Positions 43,110 to 54,705 of a stretch of 64,000 nt of DNA are shown one piece after another. The DNA lies in the NCBI RefSeq assembly GCF_023898315.1, contig NC_064619.1, positions 305,512,150 through 305,576,149 on the forward strand, in the 5' to 3' direction. The stretch comes from Schistocerca nitens (taxonomy: Eukaryota > Arthropoda > Insecta > Orthoptera > Acrididae). Position 1 is the stretch's first letter. Every line of letters begins with the position of its first letter. The position numbers and the translations under genes were made by a program. The notes below the pieces were generated by a model. It was not told the DNA's origin. It made no database searches and saw only the letters and a list, made by a program, of their open reading frames with translations.

Positions 43110-44380
43110 TATGAATCTATCAGCAATCAAACAGCCCACCAAATCCGCTCTGCTGTGGCTCATTTTTCTACTGTAACGCCGTTGCGCCACACTGGATAAG
43201 AATTCTGACACACAGGCCCCTGCAGTGGTTTGCAGTATGTTCGGTACATTCATTTACTTGGGTGATCGAATCGCCATGAACTAGCTGCCTTGGCTACCCA
43301 GTGCATACATTCGACTCTGTTTTGTAATCACCGAAATAAAATCACGTAACTGCCACCTACACAGAACTGCCAACATTGTAGGATGCAGAAATTTAAATAG
43401 GAAGTGTTCCTTTCCACTTGAGCTACTGCATTGCGCTATCTTTTTGTTGAAACCATCGTGCAGTGCAAAATAAATGCTGTAACTGTCTGTCTCTCAGAAG
43501 TCTACATCTGGCCATATGCATTATCTCACAACACTATGGATTGCGCATGTTCGGAGGAATTGTTGCTGACTTATCGAGGTGCTGTAGCTAAATTTCAGCT
43601 AGTAGTGTAACGGTGTGATGCACTGTAGACAAAACGTAGCGAGTTCAAATTCTTAATGCTACATTTTTTGAAACGCAATTCTGCTATCTGCTGAAGTTAT
43701 CAATCTAATGGAACTTTGAACATAATATTCTTAACTTCTCAACCCAAAATAGTCGCATGTGGAAAAAGGGTCAACTACTGCGACATTTTGTTCTTTTCGG
43801 GTTTATTGGACGGCCAGGCAGCAGATGCATCTCGAAACTTTTGTATTATGTATGGGGATAGCGCATCGTGCCAAAACACGCCAGAAAAGTATTTTCTACA
43901 TTAGCTGTCGTGTGGGAGTGGCATTTTATTCTTCTTCAAACCTTGTTTGACAGCTCTAACTTAGAACAAGTTATCTACATACAACCTATAAACTGCATGT
44001 GCATTGTCAGACTGTTATAGATAACATCAGAGAATTCGCAAATATCATTGATGATTAATTTCTCTCTCTCTTGTTTAGTATTTTTTAAACAACACTAAAA
44101 GAAACACTACGAAAATTGTGCACGGTATTATAAGAAATGTAATAAAACTACCCACGATAACCTTACGACGAAAGTCTGTTTTAATAAAGCTGAGTATCTG
44201 TACACAAGCGTTCCTCAATCGGACCGAATTAGTAAAATACTACTCACTCAGATTTTGATTGGGTCTGTGTTTAATTGGTATGCTGTGTAATACTCGAGAG
44301 GTATGCAAATGTAGCATTTCATAAATAAAGTTATGTATTCCTAGAAACCCAAAATTTGCTTGTCAGCAACGGAAAGAGGC
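43110..44380. other. Mostly unrecognised; small mariner relic
   Basis: No gene is recognised apart from the mariner-like fragment at 43,760-43,906. Confidence 0.45.
43760..43906 (+). pseudogene. Possible mariner transposase N-terminal relic
   Basis: The translation GQAADASRNFCIMYGDSASCQNTPEKYF follows the pattern of the first helix-turn-helix of mariner transposases (AAEAARNIC-x-YG-x-S-x-T-x-WF). Only about 50 residues fit, and no catalytic core follows. Confidence 0.45.
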
Positions 44381-44391
44381 ATTACCTGTTG

Positions 44392-44584
44392 CCGGCCGAA
44401 GTGGCCGTGCGGTTAAAGGCGCTGCAGTCTGGAGCCGCAAGACCGCAACGGTCGCAGGTTCGAATCCTGCCTCGGGCATGGATGTTTGTGATGTCCTTAG
44501 GTTAGTTAGGTTTAACTAGTTCTAAGTTCTAGGGGACTAATGACCTCAGCAGTTGAGTCCCATAGTGCTCAGAGCCATTTGAAC
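44392..44584 (+). repeat. tRNA-derived SINE with target-site duplication
   Basis: This copy has the same head and body as 4005-4193 and runs from CCGGCCGAAGTGGCCGTGCG to CAGAGCCATTTGAAC. The 12-bp repeat CATTACCTGTTG is present at 44,380-44,391 and 44,585-44,596. It is one of the best preserved SINE copies here. Confidence 0.94.
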
Positions 44585-44596
44585 CATTACCTGTTG

Positions 44597-45239
44597 TGAA
44601 GCATTGTAAGTTTTTCACCATTGCGTTTTCCTTATGGATGTTTGATCTGACTGTTTGTAGCTCTTTCACAGAAGGGATAAAAACGTCACCGTCAGCGAGA
44701 CTGGAACAACAAACCAGAACAGACGCATTTTTACAGGTCAGCGTGTTACCACAGAGCTAGCGCAAAGGTTTCTATCTGTGATTCCTATTACGAGGCCAAG
44801 AGGGACTACAACTCGTAAATCACTATTTAAAGGACAAGGTTAATTGCGATTTCTACGTGCAACGACTTTCCTGCGCTGAAAACCGTTAACTTACAACCTT
44901 TTGTTACACTTCGAGCGATAATAACTCAGATTATTCGAAAGAAATGACAAGAAAAATCAAGTGAACTTTGAGGCTTAATTCCGTGTGCACCAGGAAGTAA
45001 CTCGTCGATCACAGAGTTACCAAACATACCTTGCCTTGTTGCCAAATCTCAGTTATAGTACCAGCAGGAAGAAGACGAACCGATGTGTTCCTACAGAGGG
45101 CTGGGATGTGACCATAGCTGGTATCTCAAAGACGCAGCTGCACGGCCTGGAATACATAATGCGTTTCATTCGCATTTCTGTAACTAAGTTTAGGGACTAG
45201 AGCGTAGTTACTAATAGCACTCAGAACTGACTGCAACCA
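44597..45239. other. No gene recognised
   Basis: AT-rich sequence upstream of the LTR element, with no identifiable feature. Confidence 0.45.
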
Positions 45240-45816
45240 TGTAAGTAGGCTGTTTAGGTTTTCTTATTGGTAACGCCACGTAGCACTCTGTATGAAAACC
45301 ACTGGCTGTGATGTGTGCAGTCTGTGGCTGCTTTGCATTGTTATAATACTCGTCATTGTAGTGTTGGGCAGCTGGATGTGAACAGCGCGTTGCGTTGCGC
45401 AGTAGGAGGTGAGCCGCCAGCAGTGGTGGATGTGGGCAGAGAAATGGCGGTGTTTTGAAATTTGTAAGACTGGATGTCATGAACTGATACGTATATTATG
45501 ATTTTTCAACACTATTAAGGTAGATACATTGTTTGTTCTCTATTAAAATCTTTCATTTGCTATCTATGCCTATCAGTAGTTAGTGCCTTCTGTAGTCTGA
45601 ATCTTTTATTTAGCTGGCAGTAGTGGTGCTCGCTGTATTGCAGTAGTTCGAGTAATGAAGATTTTTGTGAGGTAAGTGATTTGTGAAAGGTATAGGTTAA
45701 TGTTAGTCAGGGCCATTCTATTGTAGGAATTTTTGAAAGTCAGATTGCGTTGCGCTAAAAATATTGTGTATCAGTTTAAGCACAGTCTTGTATAATTGTT
45801 CTAAGGGGACGTTTCA
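45240..45816 (+). repeat. 5' LTR, 577 bp
   Basis: It starts TGTAAGTAGGCTG and ends GGGGACGTTTCA, so it has the canonical TG...CA ends. By eye it differs from the 3' LTR at roughly 25-30 positions, which points to an insertion of moderate age. A solo relative, much more diverged, is at 5170-6260. Confidence 0.93.
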
Positions 45817-46113
45817 TATGTCGACCCTTAGCTGAGGATACCTCGCTGGAATCTTCTGATTTTTTTCTTGTAGTTTGTGTAATTAGTGTAGCTTTTGTTT
45901 ATTGCTAGCGCGTAATTGTAGAGAGAATTTCCTTTGTAGTTGTAGTTTTTCATTCTTGTACAGTAAAACAGTTGTGGCATGCATGTAGATTTGCACCAAG
46001 TATTTCGCAGCTGCGCTTGCGATTAACGAGACATTATTTTCAATGCTATGTTAATGTGTTTTCTTATTTTGCTCTTCAAATTGTGCTTTTTTTGTGTTAT
46101 CATGTGAAATATT

Positions 46114-48895
46114 GTGACAATAATGGCGTGTGAAAAACGTAATACTAGGTTCCAAAGTAAACTGAGACATGACAGTGAAGTCGAAAGCAGTGTCTTAGCT
46201 TCACCGTGTAATGAATTAACTAATGTTCAAAGTAGTAATTTGGTAATTGTGCATAGGGAAATGAAGCGGCCTGCAAATAATGGTGTAGGCAGTGAAACAA
46301 TTAGTGAACAGGGAAGCATTATCGATCGATCGGTCGGCAACAGATTGCCTCAGGAATCCGAAATGACGGGAGACAATCTTACAAATACTGTAGATTCAGG
46401 TTTTGGGTCCTCACCGTTTTCTCAAATAAGTCAAGACACATTTTCTGCTTGTCAAAATGTGAATGTTGCCGGTGCAAATTCACTGCCGAAAAGCACTGAG
46501 GAACATGTTTCAGACATCAGTGCATTGTTATTACAATTAATACAACAAATGGGACAAACACAGCAAAAGCTTCAAACGTAAGACACAATGGAACAAAATC
46601 TTCAAAAGTTAGACACAATGGAACAACACCAGAGACAAACACAGCAACAGTTAGACGCAATGGAACAAAATCTTCACACCACGCTTGAACAAATACGTGA
46701 AGATTTAACTACTGAGTTATATAAAATCGAATCGAAATGATAAAAAGTCTGTAATGACGTAAAAACACAAATTTGTGAGCATTTCCAACCTATTTTTTCG
46801 CGTCATGAAAATGCACTACAGAATCACGAAGCAGCCATAAAAGAACTGCAAACTATTGTTCATGAAAATCATGAGACCTTGCAAGCTAAAATTGACTCAG
46901 TTGCATCTGCCGATTCGGTTACGCTGTAGTGACTTGGCAAGACAGCCAAGCCACTCGGAGGTAGCAGAAAGGCACGCGTTTAAGCTCACGCAGACTGGCG
47001 TGAGGTCTGGAACAGGACAATGTCTTGAGAATTGCAAATAAAGTACCAAGATCTTGGAATACTTAACTTTAATCCATAACTGGAGAACATCGCTCTTGAT
47101 GATACATAATTTATAATCTCAATATAAACTGGTAATTGGCGCCTTGCTAGGTCGTAGCAAATGACGTAGCTGAAGGCTATGCTAGCTATCGTCTCGGCAA
47201 ATGAGAGCGTATTTGTCAGTGAACCTTTCCTAGCAAAGTCGGCTGTACAACTGGGGCGAGTGCTAGGACGTCTCTCTAGACCTGCCGTGTGGCGGCGCTA
47301 GGTCTGCAATCACTGACAGTGGCGACACGCGGGTCCGACGTATTCTAACGGACCGCGGCCGATTTAAAGGCTACCACGTAGCAAGTGTGGTGTCTGGCGG
47401 TGACACCACATACGCAACTTACAAAAACTCAGGAAAACTTAAAGGACACAGTAGATACTCTGAAAATTGGTTCAGAAAGACACATGGAGGAAATTAGTTC
47501 ATTATCAGAGAAAGTAGTTGAACTTTCGGATCAGCTAAATAATTTATCTACGAAGGTAGATGATAATCTGAATGACACAAAACCGGTAGTCTTTAATGAC
47601 ACAGAAGAGTGTGAACAAATTAGGAAATTCAAACAAAATCAGGATCAAATTAATACGCAACACCAAAGAGAAATCCGGGAAGTACAAGATCAGCTGACAC
47701 AGGTAATACAAGAATTACGTAATTCAGAAGACACTCGCGCCCCAATACGGGAAGAGGGACATAGAAATACGGAACAGCCACAAAATAATAACACAGCGCA
47801 TTTCGGAAATTATGAAAGAAATTGGCAAGGTGCACCGAATTTTGAAATGGAACCGCCGAAACGACGTAACAATGACCGATATGCGACTCGCCGACATGAT
47901 GATTTTGACTATAAGCTGTTCATTACTACACGTAAATTTAAAACATTTAAGAATTCTGGCAACGACATTCATCCACAAGCGTGGCTCCATCAACTCTCTC
48001 ATTGTTTTCCTCCCAACTGGTCATTAGAGCACAGATTAGAATTTATGTGTGGCTACTTAGAGAATGAACCAGCTGAAAGAATGCGATCGGTCATTCACGA
48101 TTGTCACAGTGAAGGAGAATTTTACCATGCCTTCCTCTCAGCATATTGGTCTCAAGCTACACAGGACCGAGTAAAACATAGCATCATGATGATGAAACAC
48201 TCTGAACAATCTGAATTTTCCAGTCTTGTCAAATGTTTTCAAGACATATTGCATAAGAATCAATACCTGACAAACCCATACAGCCCTTCAGAACTCATCC
48301 CCATTTGCTGAATGAAATTGCCTGAACATTTAAGAAATATTATTTTAGCAGGACGTTGCAAAGACGACATTGAAGCTTTTCAGGGACTCTTACAAGAATT
48401 AGAAACTGACACAGACTGTCGCGGGATGCGAAAACAGGAAAACAATCACTACAGGTCACATCCGTCACAATTCCGTGACGACAGAAACAATAACTGGACA
48501 CGACAAGTCTATTCTTACAATGCAAATCGTGACCAAAACAGACACCACTCAGATGACAACCACTGGCAGAGTAATAATGGTTACAGAGAAAGATCGCATT
48601 TCCGTAGTGATGAATATGACAGAGATTACCATAGAAACAGACGATATGGGAACAAAAACAATTATTATCAAGGGAGACAGAATAACTTCAGACGCAACAG
48701 TTCAGCGAGGAGAAATACTCCACCACATGACCGACAAACAAGAAACTATGTAAACTACTGACAAAACGACAGACCTGAATTCCATCAGAACTGGGGGGAT
48801 TCAAACAGAGCAGGGCACTCTCGACAAGGTGAATTTGTAGAAGTTAGGTCTCCTAATCCCAATAACGATGCACGCCAACAAAGAGACAGACAATG
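46114..48895 (+). pseudogene. LTR-element gag, broken by stops and a solo LTR
   Basis: One frame begins MACEKRNTRFQSKL and continues past in-frame stops at 46,579 and 46,738. A Gln/Glu-rich coiled-coil-like stretch follows, with a repeated phrase around DTMEQNLQKL. The solo LTR and duplicated 5 bp interrupt it at 46,925-47,415. It resumes in frame (TKTQENLKDTVDTLK). A capsid-like core follows (TFKNSGNDIHPQAWLHQL, PPNWSLEHRLEFMCGYLE, SEFSSLVKCFQDILHKNQY), a stop at 48,309, and then an Arg/Asn/Tyr-rich nucleocapsid-like tail to 48,895 after a stop at 48,759. No CCHC zinc knuckle is seen. Gag would form the particle shell; the fold assignment is inference. Confidence 0.75.
46925..47410 (-). mobile_element. 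Solo LTR of another family inside gag
   Basis: This is a 486-bp sequence starting TGTAGTGACTTGGC and ending GGTGACACCACA on the plus strand, so it has TG...CA ends in either orientation. The 5-bp repeat TACGC flanks it at 46,920-46,924 and 47,411-47,415. Removing it with one repeat copy restores a continuous gag frame. I give the minus orientation because, by recollection, the 5' end of this LTR family reads TGTGGTGTCACCGCC. An AATAAA on the plus strand near 47,036 makes orientation less than certain. Confidence 0.88.
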
Positions 48896-51800
48896 ACTCG
48901 CACCGCAGGCAGCCACGTGCGCTGGCTGGCTCAGGGAAAAATTACATAGACGCTAACCTTGAGAAAAATTTTAGCGTTGTTTACTGATGTACCATATACC
49001 ACATGATAATTCCACTGAAGCTGAAACTCTGCGTACTAGGAAGAGTAAAGGTTTACACCACATTTCACATGTAAAAACGTTTATTGAAAGATAATCTGCT
49101 TTTTAACTTTGTCTTTGCCATAAAACGTTTCACTTCTCATTTCTAGTATGCAGTGTCAGACTTAGAAACTGTTACCATGCAACAATGTTTTAAGTTAAAT
49201 ATCCAATCAAGAACCAAGAGAACTTATTTAAACAGAAATTACGAATGCATTGTTATAGTGAACACGCATCACAGTGTCATTGTGTGTGTACATTCTTGCT
49301 TGTTAGTTGCACGATCACGTAACGACTATAAGGCTCACATACTTAGAACATATACCGGCACTGCTAATGAGATTTTCATGCAACATTTACTTGAAAAGAC
49401 GTTCTTTATTTGAAGTACTTTCTGTGGGATTAAAGATGACTTAGCATTTGGTTTCTTTGACAGCTACACAATTATATCACGACGCTACTAATGTGTGACA
49501 CAATTTACATTGTTGCTTTTGTGCTGTATCTGCTTTATACCTACACAGATTTCTGAATTCTTCTGGAAAGTAAAACATGTTTAATAGTAACTTTGTGGTA
49601 TAGCTACAATAAGACAGCCTTTTTTTTGTAGCACAACAATACATTACAGTGTAGTACTTTCTTGATCACGATACTGTACGTAATAACTACGATATCTATA
49701 CGCAAAGCATTACACTTTCGTTTATCATGAGGTAAGTACATTGGCTTCTGCAGAACTTAGCTTTCGGAGGACAATAACTACGACACTTCCACAGAGATTA
49801 TCTTACAGCAAGACGCACATTTAGAGCTACAGGACACTGATTTGAGTGATTAATTTTGTACTTAAACCATTTATTTTTCAAGATTTTTGAATCGCAAAGA
49901 AAGTTTTCCGTGATACATTTCATTCCATTGCTGTAATCTGTAACACCTGAGGATATAATTACATTTATCCTCAAGGGGGTACATGTTTACTTTGTGTACC
50001 ATGTGTTTGGCAAGCACAAGGAGCCCTAGCTAATATGGTATTTGTTTATACAACTTTACACATCGGTACCATATTTCTCTAACACACAAATTACACAGCT
50101 ATCTGATCATTTAACTGAGAGATAAACATGTATTTTACTACATCAGTGACACATGTTTACGCAGTTACACAGTGGGTAACTACACACGTATGAAATTGTA
50201 TTTTGTCTGTACTTTGTGAACTGTTCATATTTTTTCGGAACCATTGAGATACTATGAGAGCTTTGAATGATGTATTTGGTGAGGGAGCATGATTGTAAAG
50301 TACGTTTGAGGTAGATAACACTATTGAAATGAGCAGAGAATTTTTTTTAGGTTTTGACATTATTGCAGAAAGCTACGACGTTTTTGAGATTTGACTGAGA
50401 TGTTATGATGTTATTTTTACGACGACAATGTGTATTATGCTGTTGAGGTATGTTTATGATCAATAAGCTGATGCTATATGAGGAATCTGATTATGCTACA
50501 TATGATGAAATATTGAAGTGTCGACGCAAGATTGACGTGTCGACGAATATGTATATGTGTAATATGGTAAGGAATAATGAGTAGTGGTTAGGGACTCTGA
50601 TTTGTGGAAAAGAATGTTGGAAACCAAGAATCGTACTTCAAGAGTTATGAAATGTGTGTAAATGCGCGAATGTATCACAATGCCTACGAAAACTTTTTGA
50701 ACACTGTTATATTCATAGGATTTTGTTTCTACACATTTGCAACGCAAATTCTCGACCTGTGAAATTTTATATATGAGACTGTCACTGTAATGCAAACTGG
50801 TGTCGTAAATATTTCAGTAAGAAAGTTAACTGACCACCTTCATGTAATGAGTCGTGGGCACCCAGCTGCATGACAGTCGCCTGGAAAAAAGCCATTAGTG
50901 TGTGCCTTTCAGAGGCACAGGTGGAAAAAAAAGGTGCCATTATCCTCGCTATTGACATTCCTTTGTAGAAAGCATCGCAAATACGACATGCTCAAACTTG
51001 AAAACATATGATTACACTGTAAATCTCTTAATTTATGATATTTACTGAAATGCCTAATGAAATGACGAGAAATATTTTTATGTCTATACACCTGATTATG
51101 GCTACTGTCTTTCTAGCTGAGAAATTTTTTTTACTACCATATGAAATGCCATGTAGCTAATGAATGATGTTTCATGCCTTCCTTTGTACATATTTGCTCA
51201 TTTTCTTTAATATCTAGTTTCTAGCTGCACTGCAGCATTGGTTATTATAAAATTTAATAGATGTACTAATATCACTATTTTTTGTCTACAGACCCAATAA
51301 AGAATACTTTTTTGATATACTATCTTGGAAAAGAGAGCACAAATAGACATTTCCCTTCACAGGAATAGCATAAATAATTTTTTTAATGACTTGGTAACTT
51401 TCTTGCAGAGTACGTTTTTGTGATGCATCACTCTAGTGTTAAGATGTGACATAGGTATTAAACATGGCCATTTTTACTGTAATATTTTTTCTGCTTGAGC
51501 TATGTCATGTTTAGATATAAGTTATTGCATTTGCTGCTGCTGTTTGCCAGGCATAGTGCTACTAAATTTCACTTTACATTACTCTGTTAAGCCAGTTTTA
51601 CTACTGATTTATTTTTCTTGTTTGCTGCTCATTGCCTTATATTAGTTGTAATATTGCTGCTTGCTTTGCCAATTTGCATTTTTTTGTCATTGCTGTTTGT
51701 GTTAATTGTTTTGTGCTGCTGCATTGCCTCGTCCCTTAGTTTAGCATCTGAGCTCAGCAGATTTAAGTTAGCTTAAGATGGGGTAGGCCATACAAGAGAA

Positions 51801-53314
51801 CAAGTTGTGATGAATTGGAAGAAATGCATTGAGAAGCTACAAGACAATGGTTTGGCCAAAAAAGTATTTTGAAGGAGGATATGAACCAAAAAAGTAGGGT
51901 TTAGGGCAACAGGTTTAGGTAGGATTTTCTTGGAAATAAATGATGAGGTAAGATAATGGAAAATAAATAATGAGGTAAGGAATGTGTGAACATATAAATA
52001 TAGAAAGCATGCTTGGATAGAATTTTTTGGTGGAAAAAAATGTTGAAAAATGACGAAAGATATATGGAATGAAGTTTTTCGGTGAACTGCAGTACCAAAT
52101 GTCACACTGAAAACAAACCCTGTTCTGTATTTTTGTGTTATTACACTATATGAATTTGTGTTTTTCCTGTCTTAATGTGTTTAGACAATAAGAGTTATGT
52201 TGTAGAATTTTTCTGATAATATGTTATTTTCTTTGTAAAGATGTTTAGACATTATTTATTCTGTTCTGTTTTAATGCTCATGAGTGAAGTTGATGTTTCA
52301 AAAGTTATTCTGATCTTTTATGTATGTACTCATGTCATAATTCCTGTAACACTGATGTATATGTTATTTCGATTCTTGTGTAAGGCCTGTACTACAAATG
52401 TTATCTGTATTGTTATGTTCTTTAATGATGTATTTTGTACCTTTATAAAATTTTAATTGACATCAGTTCATCATATTATTAACTTGTAAGCTCCATTTCA
52501 CTGCACACGTTTCTGTTGGTCATAGTATATGGACAATATGTGAGAACTAGGAACTGATAGTGTTTGCATGTGTGTTACTAATTCAGCAAGGGACTGAATA
52601 ACAGCATTGCTGGTTCTAAGGACATTTCAAACAAATTTTTTGTGAGTGGACAAGTGGTGGTCTATGGACTTGCTATATTCTCCGCAAGACTCTTCGATGG
52701 TGATTGTGCACCTGCACAGTCGCAACAGATGGCTGCTGGCCATCTCTACAAGGACTACAGTGGGTCTGCATCTTTGATGGCCCACCAGTACCATTACTTC
52801 TACAAGGACTACAGTGGGTTGCATGTTTGATGGCCCACCAATACCATTATCTCTACAAGGACTATAGTGGGTCTGCATCTTTGATGGCCCACCAATACCG
52901 TAATCTCTACCAGGACTACAGTGGGTCTACTGTGTGATGACCTACCTACCAATATTCTTCAAAACTTCGACTGACTCTGCGGTGGGTTTGCTTTGTTGTG
53001 GCCCATTACCTGTCAGCATGTCAAGATTCAGCACTGTCTTTCCGTTGGAAGGACAACATTACTTCTTCAAGACTGCATGGAAATCCACTACTTCTGTGTG
53101 CATTTTCTTTTATTGCTCAGACTTTGAGAAAAACACTGCAATTTTACTGTGATGAGTGATCAGGACTGTCTTCATGGACTGTGAGAAAACTTTAGCTTTC
53201 GACCAACATTGTATCAATAAGTGTGTACATTTGATTTCTTTGTTATTGTAATTATGATTATGAAATTTCTTTTCAAATCTGTATTGGCCACTGCCCAAAA
53301 CAATTTATAAAATT
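48896..53314 (+). other. Long non-coding interior of the LTR element
   Basis: About 4.4 kb of AT-rich sequence with no open frame over about 110 codons and no pol motifs on either strand. It occupies the place of pol. It contains a 54-bp tandem repeat at 52,743-52,940. Confidence 0.7.
52743..52940 (+). repeat. 54-bp tandem repeat, about 3.7 units
   Basis: TACAAGGACTACAGTGGGTC-type units begin at 52,747, 52,801, 52,854 and 52,908, giving periods of 54, 53 and 54 bp. A decayed fifth unit may follow. Because 54 is a multiple of three, frames remain open through it on both strands, but the single-base loss in unit 2 shifts the frame, arguing against coding selection. Confidence 0.92.
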
Positions 53315-53337
53315 TTTTGTGGGGAGCATGGGGGCTA
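53315..53337 (+). other. Polypurine tract before the 3' LTR
   Basis: The G-rich stretch GTGGGGAGCATGGGGGCTA directly precedes the LTR start. This is the position of the plus-strand primer of LTR elements. Confidence 0.6.
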
Positions 53338-53913
53338 TGTAAGTAGGCTGTTTAGGTTTTCTTAAGGTAACGCCACGTAGCGCTCTGTATGAAAATCACT
53401 GGCTGTGATGTGTGCAGTCTGTGGCTGCTTTGCATTGTTGTAATACTCGCCATTGTAGTGTTGGGCAGCTGGATGTGAACAGCGCGTAGCGTTGCGCAGT
53501 TGGAGGTGAGCCGCCAGCAGTGGTGGATGTGAGGAGAGAAATGGCGGAGTTTTGAAATTTGTAAGACTGGATGTCATGAACTGCTATGTATATTATGATT
53601 TTTCAACACTATTAAGGTAAATACATTGTTTATTCTCTATTAAAATCTTTCATTTGCTAACTATGCCTATCAGTAGTTCGTGCCTTCCGTAGTTTGAATC
53701 TTTTATTTAGCTGGCAGTAGTGGCGCTCGCTGTATTGCAGTAGTTCGAGTAATGAAAATTGTTGTGAGGTAAGTGATTTGTGAAAGGTATAGGTTAATGT
53801 TAGTCAGGGCCATTCTTTTGTAGGGATTTTTGAAAGTCAGACTGCGTTGCGCTAAAAATATTGTGTGTCAGTTTAAGCACAGTCTTGTATAATTGTTCAA
53901 AGGGGACGTTTCA
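53338..53913 (+). repeat. 3' LTR, 576 bp
   Basis: It matches the 5' LTR end to end, with TG...CA termini. It differs by roughly 25-30 substitutions and small indels counted by eye. Confidence 0.93.
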
Positions 53914-54081
53914 CTAACCATCATAAATCAGTAACTCTCATAGTTGGTTTTAGATTTCTTTCGTAAGTGTACTCAAAACTAAGAAACTCATTCCTGGACG
54001 GTTTCGTCCCTGGCCGATAGTTGAGCACAACAAACAAATAAAAATAAGAAACAATGATTGTGTGTGTGTGTGTGTGTGTGC

Positions 54082-54117
<36 letters not shown>

Positions 54118-54689
54118 TAAATGTAAAAGAAGAATGCGAGAGAGAGTAAATAATTGTTGTAAATCAATTGCATCATGGTATGTAAAAAAAGCCTACATTA
54201 AAATGACACCTTCCACATCCTTACGAAATGTCGTATTCATGATCTATGGAACAAATATTAATCGAATCAAATCTAATCTAATCATATTGCTGACTAGCCA
54301 AGAAGATTCATGAATTCCGAAATTTTCGCCAATATCAGTAACCAAATCTAAACCTAGAAATAAAATACCACATTTACTGTAATAAACCGAGACTCCTATC
54401 AAGAGACTTTCGCCTCTGTTTACTAACCACGAAAGAAGTCTGATACACCTCCATTCAGAAGTAACCAAGTGTGCATGCATTTAAAGATGAAGTGCATGAT
54501 GTGAAGTTCTGTGACTGAGATACGAATCCCAGACGTAATCGCATTGTTAAATAAGTAAAATAAAATGTTACGTATCGGTTTTTCTTACCAGCTGCTAGGT
54601 CTTTAAATCTAAAATAAGGGTACAAATTTTTCTGCCTGAGCGACAATCGAACCGCACACCTACCGTCCTTCTTCATCATCCATGAATAT
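53914..54689. other. Spacer with microsatellite and tRNA-like motifs
   Basis: No gene. A compound (TG)n(GA)n microsatellite lies at 54,059-54,117. B-box-like complements (TACGAATCCC at 54,521 and AATCGAACCGC at 54,646) resemble the array at 40.3-43.1 kb. Confidence 0.55.
54059..54117 (+). repeat. (TG)n(GA)n microsatellite
   Basis: A TG repeat with one CG interruption passes into a GA repeat. The overlapping Cys/Val and Thr/His frames are artefacts. Confidence 0.97.
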
Positions 54690-54705
54690 GTTGTTGTTGT
54701 GGTCT

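Larger units (their letters stand above)
40330..43110 (-). repeat. Decayed array of about 130-bp units with tRNA B-box-like motifs
   Basis: B-box complements (GATTCGAACCC or close) occur at 40,378, 40,659, 42,161, 42,431 and 43,087. Weaker versions in the same context (followed by ...ATCG-TGTTGAC or CACCTATCGCTGTTAT) occur at 40,543, 42,028, 42,293 and 42,734. With the RTE (40,741-41,974) and the SINE (42,473-42,669) removed, most spacings are 116-165 bp. The left flank of the RTE at 54,690 has two more, 125 bp apart (54,521 and 54,646). I infer an ancient tandem array. Confidence 0.55.
45240..53913 (+). mobile_element. Complete LTR element with gag only (8.7 kb)
   Basis: Two LTRs (45,240-45,816 and 53,338-53,913) bound a 7.5-kb interior with a leader, a broken gag (46,114-48,895), a long non-coding part and a polypurine tract. 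I found no protease, RT, RNase H or integrase motif on either strand between 48,900 and 53,337. It would depend on enzymes from another element. No perfect target duplication is visible (left flank ...GCAACCA, right flank CTAACCA...). Confidence 0.85.

Noticed and set aside
45816..45870. Primer binding site directly after the 5' LTR
   Set aside because: I could not match TATGTCGACCC to a tRNA 3' end. The nearest TGG is about 30 bases away, so I do not annotate one.
52627..52937. Overlapping frames on both strands with 18-residue repeats
   Set aside because: They arise from the 54-bp tandem repeat. One unit is a base short, breaking any long frame, and there is no known domain.
45240..53913. 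Possible endogenous retrovirus with env
   Set aside because: No envelope-like or pol-like frame exists in the interior; only gag is readable.
53988..54313. Frames rich in Thr-His or Cys-Val with Arg-Glu
   Set aside because: They are simple translations of the (TG)n(GA)n microsatellite.
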